Origin: Ochromonas danica
Taxonomy: Eukaryota > Sar > Chrysophyceae > Chromulinales > Chromulinaceae
DNA: 64,000 nucleotides
NCBI GenBank assembly: GCA_015146655.1
Contig: VKHL01000038.1
Span: 149,816-213,815 of the forward strand
Reading direction: 5' to 3'
Positions 21,488 through 32,715 of this stretch are shown in pieces. Both the position numbers and the translations under genes were made by a program. Within the stretch, counting starts at the first letter, position 1; the number at the start of each line of letters is the position of its first letter. A model generated the notes under the pieces. It did not search any database. It saw nothing but the letters and a program-made list of their open reading frames with translations, and was not told the DNA's origin.

Positions 21488-24400
21488 ATGAGTGATTTTG
21501 TTGGACAGGAATGTACCGAGGTGGCGACCTTGATAAAAGTTGTAGAATTGTCATCTTTGTCCCACGAGGAAACCATTGAGTTGTTGATCCAATTGGGATG
21601 CTGTCCAGATCTCGATGAGCTATGTCAGAAGCACTTTACCGTCTCCAGTGAAGTAAATGATCGTCACCTTGTTGAAATGAAGGAGGTTAAGCAACTGCGT
21701 GAGCTTGGTGACAATAAATCCAGTGAATCCCAGTTAGAACATGTTCTTCGTGAGCTACAATCCCTTGAATGGGAGGGAGTGCCATTGCACCTTATGCAAG
21801 GGATTAGACAAAGTCTATTATTGAAAGATATCAAAAGGAACCTGTTGAGAATGGCCACGTCTGGAGAAGTGACTACATTGAGAGAGTTGGAGGCTTTAGG
21901 ATCCATTGGTAAGATTCCTTCGGAGGATATCAATCGAGGATTCACAGCAGATCTTAATGATGAAAGATTTGGCAAGGGATGGGAGGTATAGTGATACCAG
22001 TAGAGTTGTGTAGATGATGTGAATATTGTGATTGTGTGTGTTGTGGCTGTGGAAAACGATGATGTATTATAGCAGTACCTGCGAAATTGTTATCTCAAAT
22101 TGGTTGCATTCATTGGTTGTTGTCCAATGTGTTAAATGGTCTGTAGGGAGTGACTGCGCTGCATATCTCCGCTGCAAGGGGTCACGCCGAGATGGTGAGA
22201 TTGTTATTACTACATCCAGAAATAGCAGTGAATGTTGTGGACAGTGAGGTGAGAGCAGGGGTGATATAATAGTCTCAACAATGAAGGATGTGAGAGATAG
22301 TTATATAAGTGGTTTTGGTTGTGTATTTGTTCTATTGTCTACTTGGATAGCATGAAACGACTCCATTTTATGCTGCTTGCTCTGGTGGTCATGCGGCAGT
22401 GGTTAAGTACTTGCTGGCAGACGGTAGAGTGGATGTGATGAAGGCCAATGAGGTAAGTGTGAGTGACAGCCATGTGATAATGTAATGTGACTGAAGTAAA
22501 AAGAGGAGCGAAAGGTAGCTGGTGCAGGAGAACAGATGATTGTATATTGTGTTAGCGTGGCCAGTTTACTTGTTATTGGTGTAATAGATATTGATATGAA
22601 TGACTTAATGTGGATATACGCAGATGTGTGCAGGTTTAGTTGTTGTGGTTCTTGATGTTGTGTTCTGCACAGATTTCCTGCAATTTTTGCTTTTGTCGCC
22701 TTGATGTTAACGTGTATACCTTGTACATAGTGCCAAACTACTCCATTTTATGCTGCTTGCTCTCATGGTCATGTGGCAGTGGTCAAGTACTTGTTGGCAG
22801 ACAATAAAGTTGATGTGATGAAAGCCAATGAGGTTAGTGTGAGTGAAAGCTACAGTATGTGAAAGCGGAAGTGTTGAAGTTAGCAATCAGCTGCTAGCAA
22901 TTGTTGTTGTTGTGAACATTGCAGGTGTTATTGTGGCTGGTCGTGGTATTCATTGAAATGCTGGATGCTAATGTCATCATTCCTGTCTGTGTATAGTACG
23001 AAGTAACTCCATTTTATGTTGCGTGCTCCGTTGGTTGTTTGGAAGTGGTGAAGCTATTGCTTCAAGATAGTCGAATTGATGTAACGAAAGCTAATGACGT
23101 AAGTGTGAGGCTATGCTGTATGAAAACAGAAGAGAAGTGAAAGGCGACTAACATGAGGAAGTGGTGATTAGTTGCATGCACTTGTGTATATGTAAGACTT
23201 GGTTTTAGGAAAGTGGAGATTACTATGAATTCAGTTGATATGATACCCACTTTCCTTTGTGTTGTGTTGTGTAGTACTATCAGATAGTATAAAGACAACA
23301 ATTAGTTGCGATAGGTTCTGTGGGAAGTAATCGCAGAGCTAATGTTATCGTGATTGTTCGTATGTATGTATAGTATGAGATAACTCCATTTTGTGCTGCC
23401 TGCAGCGGTGGTCATGTAGAAATAGTGAAGCTCTTGTTATCAGACAGTCGAGTGGATCAAGATATAGTGAAGGCTGATTATGTAAGTATGAGTGTATAAA
23501 TCTGAATATTGCTACTTATATTGACAGTTCAATTACTACACAACTAAGGCATGTGGGTATGCATTCTGTGCTTCTACATTGTGTAACATAGTGTATAGTA
23601 TCAATCAGCTACCAACTAATGTTGTTGTAGTTTTGAATGTAGAAAGTGTTGTTGTTTCTGCCTGTGATCGAGTTTCCTGCTGTTTGTTGAGATGGTTGAT
23701 ATCTTAGTGTAATGTGATTACTTGTCTTTTTGCATAGCGCCAAACAACTCCATTCTCTGCTGCGTGTAGCAGTGGTCATTGGGAGGTGGTCAAGCTATTG
23801 CTGGCGGACAGCCGAGTAGATGTGAATAAAGTTGATCAGGTAAATCTAAGCATGTGCTTCTGAATATCCATGGGGAGGAGGGAAGGGTATGTACTGTGTA
23901 GGATATGTTTTGGTGGTGGTTGGTGTAGAGACGAGCGTAAGTGTTTTCCATGCGAAGTGAGGTAGATGGTATGAAAGGCAGCATATGGATAAGATATGAT
24001 GAATGATTTGGCATCATGCGATATGGATATATCAACAACAATAGTATCTAAACCTCAAGCAAGTGTTATGGTTGTTCTGAGTTGTAAATGTTGCAGTAGT
24101 GGATATTATTGTCATAGTGATAGATTTTCCTGTTTTGCTGGTAACAATCGGTTATGTGAATTGCTGATACTAAAGTGTTTTGCTTGTCTAGGATGGGTTT
24201 TCTCCCTTCTATAATGCCTGTTTGTTGGGCCACATGGAGGTTGTGAAGCTCTTGCTCGCAGACAATCGAGTGGATGTGAACCAGGTTGAACAGGTAAGAG
24301 ATAGATAATAGCTTTGGGTAATAATAGCTATTATATCTGGCGATAGTTCAAAAACATGCTAAAACGGAGGAACCTTTGAACAATTGAAGAAGACTTAATC

Positions 24401-24776
24401 GAATAGTTTATTGTAAGAATTCTGATGCTGTTGTGATATGCTGCATTTAGGTTAATGGATGGAGTCCACTTTATGTTTCATGTTTTGGTTGTGGCTGGAA
24501 GTTAGTGAGACTGCTGCTTGAAGACAGTCGAGTTGATCTCAACAAGGCTACTAAGGTCAGTGTACTCTTAGTACTTGATTACTTCTAATGCTGCAATGTG
24601 TTATGGTGGTAATGTTGTATGTATGGTATTATTGCTCTAACGCTATTTATTTTTGTCTTGTTTTGTTGTGGTTGTTTTGATAGGACGGAACGACTCCTCT
24701 AGATGTGGTCGATGACAAAGAAATCATCCAACTTCTGAAGAAGAGGGGAGCAAGACGAGGTAGTAGGCGAAGATAG
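21488..24776 (+). CDS. Ankyrin-repeat protein, one repeat per exon
   Basis: Ten exons: 21488-21985, 22147-22248, 22351-22452, 22731-22832, 22997-23098, 23374-23481, 23738-23839, 24192-24293, 24451-24555 and 24684-24776. Every join is phase 0 and the product is 471 residues. Exon 1 (166 codons) is a non-repeat helical N-terminus. Exons 2-9 each hold one ankyrin repeat of 34-36 codons with the pattern TPFYAACSxGHxxVVKLLLxDxRVDVxKxx; exon 10 is a half repeat ending in a basic tail RGARRGSRRR. Exons 3 and 4 are nearly identical, and their donor-side intron sequences also resemble each other, pointing to recent exon duplication. Introns are 102-352 nt. Ankyrin arrays bind proteins; the partner is unknown. 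Gene finders would probably fragment this gene. Confidence 0.85.
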
Positions 24777-25379
24777 ATTCATTGTGACACATGATTGATA
24801 TATGGCTAATGTATTGAGGAATAAGCTGGTCCAGAGGAGAAATCTACACCAGCTTCTTTTGTAAGAAACATGGATCATTTTAGAGGAGCCGACCAGGTTA
24901 CACACGTCCTCTAGAAAACGCACGACTGCATTTGGTGAGCCTCACTAGTACAGTAGGGGAAGAGTGAGCTGCCTCTAGAGCTGTATGAGCGCCATAGACT
25001 ACTGTAGTTCGAACTGACAGTAAAGGATTTCGAAACTCTCCTGTCGTTCTAATATGACGATAAGCAAGAATTGAGATTATCCAAAAGATGATGAAAAACC
25101 AAACTCAATTCTATATCTACTAATCCATTTCTTGTAATACGGAATGGTGTGGTGTGGGATCGGAGAATCCCCCAGATAGCCAGGCTAGGCCAGGCCAGAC
25201 AGCCAGAATGAGGTTTGTCTTTGTCGTCGTTGGTTTCATATGAATTGAATTACTAATTGCTAATTACTGTAATTACTATTACCAAGAGAAAATCTTTCAA
25301 TGTATGGAAAATAAGAACTAAGCATTATCCTATACTCATAATAAGCTACTAACCTATCAATCAAAAAACTATATTCAAG
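24777..25379. other. Intergenic
   Basis: About 600 bp with no supported gene. A minus-strand frame at 24699-24923 overlaps the last ankyrin exon and has no recognisable content. Confidence 0.5.
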
Positions 25380-28300
25380 ATGTCAACCACTAATAATGCA
25401 TCAATTCCTCCGTATGAACGTGTTTGGAAAGATTATGGTATCAATTTAGGTGATGTTGTCCTCATAGCTGAAAAAGATCGTCTTGAAACTCTTCTCTCTA
25501 TCTTTTCTCCTAGTTTAGACTGTATCTCTCCTCTCACTATTGATACTATAGCACATCAATATGGTACAATTGTTGATATTAAAAGTTTTAATGATCCTAC
25601 AGCAGGAGAATTTAATGACTTTGCTATACTGTTATTAGAGAATGGAAATGATATTGCGCTACCTTTACATGCTTTTGATGTCATGCAAATGGAGATTGTA
25701 GAAGCTTCAGATGATGATTTTCCGTATCACACTAACACACTGCTGGCGGGACAAACACACGATCATCATCATCCCAAGACAGAAATGAACAACCACCAGC
25801 AGCAGCAACAACAGCAACAACAAAAGAAGGAGAAGGAAAGAGAGGAAACAACAGCAATCTTGAAAGAACTTTCTTCATTAGATTATCAACAAGAAGAAGA
25901 ATTAGTACGTGATCTTGCAGCACAATGTATTCAAGGATTCTATCGACGATATCGTGATTGTAAAGAAGCTATCTTACAAAGGAAAGCTAAATCAACAGAA
26001 AAGCTAGTACAGCATATAGCAGCAGAAACGATCACAAGAAGTCTAAAACGGTAAGCCATCAAGTTTCATCATTTATTGTAATTGCCATCTAACAGACTGT
26101 TTTTGTTATCTGCCTGCCATTGTATGTGTGTGTGTCTGTATGTCTATGTGTATGATAGAATGGTAAGTAATGGCAGTTTACGACGTGCTTCCAAAACAAA
26201 CAGTACCGAAAACAGCTGTCAGTCCTTACCACTTGGTGGTGTTATTAATGCAGTTGGTGGATTGGGTGCTGGGACATCAATAGCTTCTTTAACTTCTATC
26301 ATTTCACCGAGAAATATTGTCATTCATATAAACAACATTCTAGTAGAAGATGTTGCTTCTGCTATTTATGGCCAGAAGAACAGTCTTTACCTTGTCTTCG
26401 TGGTAGATCAATGGGCTTATCGCTGTGGGACACAATATGAATGTGGTCATAAGGCACGTTGGAATAATGAAGTTATCAACCTACCACATCCTAAATCTCA
26501 CTCTAATCAACTATTACAAGTCTATTTATATCATGAATGTGAAGCATTAGCTGATCGACGAATAGGATGGTTAGAGATTTCTTTGAGTTTTCAAGTTAGA
26601 CATTATTCTGGTAGTTTATATGATTCCTCCAATCTGATTAAACGGAAAGTTAAAGGAAGGATAACATTTGATTATGAACCAAGAAATGATCTTTTACCAA
26701 CTCCTTCTAATTGGGATGGTAGTTATTGTCTATTATTAGATGATGGTAACAAAGTCTTGGATGATACGATTAGTGATGTACGATCTACAGAAACCAAATA
26801 TGTAGATATGGAACATGTTAGTATATTGGAAAAGGATTTACGTAATGTAACTCTTCATCCTCGTACAGCATTATCTCAATTAGTACAAGCTTCAGATATT
26901 CTTAAAGAATATGAAGATAAATCTCAGACAACAGGAAGAAAGCCATCTAATCCATCTTTACCACCTAGATTACCTTCTTCTAGTCAAATAGTGAAGAAGA
27001 CTGTCAGTGAGGAAGAGATAATACCTGCAGAAACAGGTACAGCTCGTTCGAAACTATCCAATCTAACAGATGATCCTGCTTTGCAATTATCAACAGCAGC
27101 AACAGCTCCGTTAGTTGATGAGACAGAAGAAGAAGGAGAAGTAGTTATTAGACGTACTAATAATGGAAATGATCGTACCTCGTCAAGTAGTAGTGGTAAG
27201 AAGAAGAAGGCAATTGCTACTACCACTAGATTGGAGGTGGAGAAGCCAACAACTACTACTACAACTACAATACCATCATCATCATCATTTCATCGCCCAT
27301 TATCTCGTACTTTATCAATGCGTAGTAACAAAGCAAAGACACCAAATCTCATCAACCCTACAACAAAAGATGAAGCAAAAGTCAATCATCATAGTACACT
27401 TCTCATGCATAGTATACTACCTCCTGTTATACGTGATAATAGAAAAAGAAGTCTTGTAGAAGCAATTATTGAACTGGGAGAAGGAGATTATGTCTTTGAT
27501 CATGCTTTCTATTTAGCATTTCATGATATTGCTAGTCAATTTCAAATGCGATTTGAAGAATTTGTTATCTTTGTTGATGCATTAGGTATTTGTACAATTG
27601 ATGATTTTCCTCGTGTAGAAGTAGAAGATATGATTAACTTGCCTGTTACAACTGCTTCTGTCTTTGCTGCAGCTATGAAAGAAGGATTACAAAGATATCT
27701 TTCAAGTGATTATAATGAACCAATCATGATCACAGAGTCAAGCACGAATAGGAATAGAACAATTGATTAAACTACTCTCAGGACCTTATGTAAATATTCG
27801 AGGGATGGTATTTCTAGCTTGCAATAGTCAACCTGGTCGATCATCCTCTTCCATTTTGACGAAAAAGCAAAATACTCTTGCAGCTGGGATAGGTGCACAA
27901 GAGGCTATTGAACGAGGATGTCGACCAAGTAGATGGTCAACCTTATGGATTCGACGATTATTAACAACCTTAGGACTATTTCGAAAAGACATGAATAGTG
28001 AAGAAGATCTACAATCATCTGTTGTTAATGATATGAACATGGAGAATGATAATGGAAGTCATAAACAAAGTTCTTATTCAGCCAATGAATTAATACAACG
28101 ACCATTATCATTGTTAGCTAATCATATACAAGTAAAAGCTTCTGTTCTATTAGCACGTTTTAATTTATATCAACGTTGTCTTGTTATATTAGATCATTAT
28201 TGGCAACGTGGTGTTAGACCAAATGATCGTTTTCAAAGTAATCGTTTTAAACAAATAGTAACACAGCCAAATATATCATTTCCATATGAGAAAGAGAGTA

Positions 28301-30999
28301 CTGCTGTTACTGTGGAAGATATTATCTTCTTTGTTGATCATGATGATCATACTAACATTTTAGATGTTAATGATGATGATGGGATGGAAATTGAGTCAGC
28401 AATCTTTTCTTCTACTAGTGATCATCAACAAAATAAAGATGTTAAAAATGTTCAAGTTGTTAGTCTTTGTAATGCACAAAAACTACTTGAAGGATATATG
28501 CCATTGAATCGAGCCTATGGTTGGGGTATTTCTCTAGTCGATCTAACAGCTCTTTGTCAACTCTTGACATGTCATTCAGCACGATTATCTCCATCTTTAA
28601 AGTCCATAAAGAAAGAGGAAGAATGGTTTAGTGAAAGGGAAATGTCTTGGGTTGAGTTAACATTTCGATCGATTGAAAAGCAACGAAAATTGAAAACTCT
28701 ACTCCCTATTTCACTGATTTGTACACCTACCATTGACAATAATCGTAATGAAACAACAACGGCAGCAACAGCAGCAGTAGCAGCTGGAATACTTCTTCGA
28801 GAATGGAATCAACAAATCTATGTGAAAGTACCAACCATTTGTCTTCATCATCAGCATCATCCTTCTTCTTCTTCACGTCAAAACCAGATGAAAAGATCTG
28901 ATCGAAGAAGAAGAAGTCTTTTCTTTCTATCAGATGAAGTCTCTGTAGGATTAACTGTGAGACTTATGCCACAACCTTTTCTACATCGTATCTTTATTGC
29001 AAAAGTTGATAGTTGGTGGGAACGACCACCTTTACAACAATTACAACTCATGGCAAATCAAGTAGCAGAAGTCGTTTCAATTGCTGATTTGGCAAATCGA
29101 GGTCTTGTTGGAGTTCGTTTACGTGATAAGCCACATATTTGTGATGCAGTTCCTATCGAAGCATTGCTTTCTTCTTATGATATTAATAATAGTAAAGAGA
29201 ATGAAAAACAACAAGTTATCAAAGAAGAATGGATGGAAAAGAAAAGAGAAGTTGATGTCTCTAAACATCCTATCAAGAAGTTATTAACAATGAAGCAACA
29301 ACAACATCATCATAGAAAAGGAAAGAAATTGAAAAGTTATTCAACTGATAAGAAAGCAAAAGACAATACAATACAGACACAGCAACAACAACACCCAGAA
29401 GAAGAAGATCTTCTGGAAGAGAAGATCATAAAGGAAGATGTTAATCGTCTATCAGTGTCAACTAATCAATTGTCATCTTCTAACGACCAAACAGGGAAAA
29501 TGAGAAACAAAAATGAGGAAGACAAGAAGAACTCATCATCATGGGTGCTTGATAATGAAGGTGATACAGTCATTTCTTTGAATAGCAAAGAGTCAGTATC
29601 ATTATCCAATAATAGAGATCATCAAGGTGTCAATGATCTGTTTGAATCACCTACTGGAGGTGATCAAGAAGTGTTGACAATACCAATACCATTTCCTGAA
29701 TCAGATCGACTAGATGGTGTTATTCCAGATGGAGATCATAACATTGAGAAAGTTATGAAGAAGTCTATCTCTAAGAATAATCAGCCAACAATAAGAGAGT
29801 CAAGGAAAGCAACTGGACGACCAAAGAGTGCTCCAAGTACAAAACCTTCGAGACATTCTTCACCTACGCCAGATTGTCAATGGATGAAGCCTGTCAATCG
29901 TCTAACCTTAGCTATGGATGATATTCTACCTCCACCAAGGCAGCGATCATTGTCACCACCTTCTCGAAGTCCCCCCATCAAACAAACAACTGGAACAACT
30001 GCAGTAGTGAGAAGAAGCCATGAGAGTGAAGGTGAAGAAATCAAACCAACATTATTACACAAGTGGCAGCCCACTTTCGACGACAATCATGCAGAATATA
30101 CCACTGGAGTTTATAAATACATGACACAAGAAGAGGGAGGAGGAGAAGAAGAAGCAGAAGGAGATTTGCGTATTTCAAGTCCAGCAAGGCTACATAGCCG
30201 ACCTCGAAGTGCAGGGAATACCCGCAAACAACCTCCCTTTGTCCCGCTAAGAAAGGACCGAGATGTCAGACCACACGAGGAAGATGGTCTTAGACTCTCC
30301 TCCAAGGAACAGAATAATAACGAGAATATCTCTAATGAACAAGAAAGGGACAAGTTTGGTATCATTGGTGCAGCTTATAAGCAAGGTGGTGGGGTTAACC
30401 AATCAATAGATGTTGTTAATAGTAAGCATCAGAGAATGAATGAAAACAATGGCCAAGAACACGTGAATGATGATGATAATGGTGAGAGAAAGAAGAAACG
30501 AAAGCCTCGTAAAGTTTATCAGAATTTCTTTGACTACCAAGAACGCAAACAACAACAACAACAACAACAACAACGACAACGACAAGGTGGTGGGGGTGAA
30601 TTGTCAGCAGGTGATGAGGAATTTGGTGTGCGAGGTGCTACTATGGCTATGGAGACAAGTCCACGTCAGAAAAAGCATCTCTTAGCCAAGGGAACCACAA
30701 CAACAGCCAAGAAACCTCAGAAAGAAGAAGAAGAAGAGGAGGCAATGAATGTCCCGCATGGAGAAGATCTGAATCTTCTCACTGACAGTGACAATGAAGA
30801 GGTTCAAGAAGACAAGGATATCAAATTCTCTGTCACTGTGACTAGTCCTCGAAATCATGACAAAGGAGGAGGAGGAGGAGGTCGTTCTTTACAAGAAGAA
30901 TTATATTATAAACGAGAAAAGGCTCGATCTGCTAAAGAAATTGGATATAAAGAAAGACATTTGATGAAGGAATTGGAGCGATTAGCTGTGAGAAATTAG
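25380..30999 (+). CDS. Very large IQ / C2 / SAM-like protein, probably one three-exon gene
   Basis: Proposed exons are 25380-26050, 26159-27705 and 27782-30999, giving 1,811 residues. Exon 1 has a His/Gln-rich spacer and an IQ-like calmodulin site (AAQCIQGFYRRYRDC). Exon 2 opens with a C2-type domain (IVIHINNILVEDVASAI, then WNNEVINLP and IGWLEISLSF). It ends in a segment resembling a SAM domain or helical bundle (EEFVIFVDALGICTIDDFP). Exon 3 has folded stretches (VKASVLLARFNLYQRCLVIL; LANRGLVGVRLRDKPHICD) in a long charged, low-complexity sequence ending KERHLMKELERL. The second join is the weak point. Exon 2's frame stops at 27770, and exon 3's frame is already open there. I chose GTGATT at 27706 with the good acceptor CTCTCAG at 27781. 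Two overlapping genes or a frameshift are alternatives. A scaffold at membranes or cilia is possible. Confidence 0.6.
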
Positions 31000-31489
31000 T
31001 ATTTTGTATAGTCTATGTTACAACTTTATGTACTGTACTACTATAGTAGTTATTGTTTATTGTTTGTTGTTACGCTACACACTCGTCTTTTACAGTAGAT
31101 TCAACGTTATGTTGGATTGACTGCTATGGTGATTTAGTCAACTCGGTACTGTAGCAATATAGTCGTGTCCACACTGCGCTTTGAACTCAACAAGCTTGGG
31201 AAAATATCCACAGAAACGTAAACTTCTTCGTTTTCAACTGCAGGAAGAAAACCAATTATGTGTGGATAGTACCAAAGCCTGCTCTTGAGAGAGTGTGGAC
31301 ACGACAATATTGCCCACTATGCTACGTTGTCTCGGTTACTGAAACCTTGCTACCTCAGCAGGCCACTTTCATTTCACACCTAGCTTCACCTATGTACAAC
31401 TCCTAGCAGTCGCGCGCATATCTATTTCATCCAAGTTTCAAGGCGAGTTTTGAGAACCACTCCAACCTATCTCAAACGAAAGTACAGCC
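31000..31489. other. Gap before the tRNA-Pro island
   Basis: No gene seen. It includes a 160-bp inverted-repeat element at 31154-31313. Confidence 0.5.
31154..31313. mobile_element. 160-bp element with 22-bp terminal inverted repeats, MITE-like
   Basis: GCAATATAGTCGTGTCCACA is the start of the left arm (31154-31175); the right arm at 31292-31313 is its reverse complement with one mismatch in 22. The interior of about 116 bp has no coding potential. Size and ends fit a miniature inverted-repeat transposable element. I see no clear target-site duplication and no second copy in this window, so a structured regulatory DNA is still possible. Confidence 0.4.
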
Positions 31490-31644
31490 ATTCTATTGCA
31501 TAGTAAATCAATCCAAATAACGCGGGGAATTGGTCTAGGGGTATGATTCTCGCTTAGGGTGCGAGAGGTCCCGGGTTCGAACCCAGCCTTCGTTGCTAAG
31601 AAATTCCCGGATTCCCCCGCCGAATCTTTTTGTCTTTTCTTTCT
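31490..31644 (+). repeat. 155-bp repeat carrying tRNA-Pro, left arm
   Basis: Identical, in inverted orientation, to 34735-34889. It includes about 34 bp of 5' flank (attctattgcatag and onward), the tRNA gene and its 3' trailer with terminator. The same core from 31520 onward recurs directly at 32591-32715. Confidence 0.9.
31524..31618 (+). tRNA. tRNA-Pro(AGG) with a 23-nt insertion in the T-loop, copy 1
   Basis: The acceptor 5' strand GGGGAAT (31524-31530) pairs perfectly with ATTCCCC (31611-31617). The anticodon arm CTCGC-TTAGGGT-GCGAG gives anticodon AGG. The T-stem halves CCGGG (31571-31575) and CCCGG (31606-31610) pair perfectly, but the loop TTCGA... is interrupted by about 23 nt (31581/31582 to 31603/31604). 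Removing it leaves a canonical 72-nt tRNA with T-loop TTCGAAT or TTCGATT. Box A (TGGTCTAGGGG) and box B (GGTTCGAACCC) are intact; the first insert bases CCC complete box B. A T5 pol III terminator is at 31627-31631. The insertion behaves like an ectopic tRNA intron. A tRNA-derived SINE is the alternative. Confidence 0.8.
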
Positions 31645-32590
31645 TCGATATACTACGTAGTTAGTATATCTTTGTATCTTTCTGCTGGAATTATATATGT
31701 ACAACAACGACAACGTTTATCAGTGATTATTGATGCAAACTAAAGCCTTGTTACATGACAATGTCGACTGTGTCATCTTCGTGAGAGTGGTATTCAGTAT
31801 GAGATCACTTAGTTCACCACAGGCAAAGTTAATTCTAGGACCAGCTGAGAAAGGCTCCTGTCAGAGGATTCGGGTATGACCAGGCATTAACATTTTGCAG
31901 AGAATTATGAGTTTCCTGAACACTTCCTAACTCGAAAATTATATGAGCATTTCAATCTTTGTGCTATTCATTTGAAAAATGTGTTACCAAGTGTTCTTGA
32001 AGTTTCCACTTCAACTTCTATTTCTATCTCAATTTGTCTGAGCAACAAACACATTTGAAAGAGAATACCCCAAGGCACAATGCGAAGCCACATTCACATT
32101 AAATAGATTATCTGCAATTCGACAGTAAAAATAGAGCGAGAAGTAAGAGCAGAATACTGTCACTGTTATCTTTTGCGCTGTAATTGAAGAGTCCATCCTT
32201 CCTCATTAAAGTTGAGAGAGATTATCGTGTGGATGCCAAGAGTCTCAAAAGAAGGTCACAGTTCATGTTATATGCTCAACAGAGGTAGCACATTCGCCTT
32301 TATTGTTGCATGCATGCATACCATTGGGAATGCTGTTGTATGGAGGAGGATATTCCAATAATTCATACCAGACACAACAACAAAGAAGGTTGCTTTCTCA
32401 TACTGCATTTATAAACCATGCAACGCTAATACTGCGTTACCAGTAAGTGTAAGTGAGAAACTCTAAGTGGTGTGTGAGAATACATTTTCCAGTTGTCAAG
32501 TATGACGAACCAGGTGGAAAGAGAAGTTCACATTTATCAATTTTCATAATCTGTTGAGTTAATCTATTGAATGTTGGTAACATTATTAAC
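31645..32590. other. Spacer between tRNA-Pro copies 1 and 2
   Basis: About 950 bp, AT-rich, with frequent stops in all frames and no domain-like sequence. Nothing recognised. Confidence 0.5.
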
Positions 32591-32715
32591 ACGCGGGGAA
32601 TTGGTCTAGGGGTATGATTCTCGCTTAGGGTGCGAGAGGTCCCGGGTTCGAACCCAGCCTTCGTTGCTAAGAAATTCCCGGATTCCCCCGCCGAATCTTT
32701 TTGTCTTTTCTTTCT
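32591..32715 (+). repeat. Direct copy of the tRNA-Pro repeat core
   Basis: Shares the tRNA, trailer and terminator with the 155-bp arms but lacks their 5' flank. It is offset by 1,071 bp from copy 1. Confidence 0.85.
32595..32689 (+). tRNA. tRNA-Pro(AGG) with T-loop insertion, copy 2
   Basis: Sequence identical to copy 1 over the whole 95-nt gene, including the 23-nt T-loop insertion and the T5 terminator in the trailer. The 5' flank differs, so it arose from a separate duplication event or has lost the flank. Confidence 0.8.

Noticed and set aside
31438-31713. Minus-strand frame with AGFEPGTSRTLSENHTPRPI
   Set aside because: It is the antisense translation of tRNA-Pro copy 1; the same peptide appears at copy 3 (34693-34911), a known artefact of tRNA genes.
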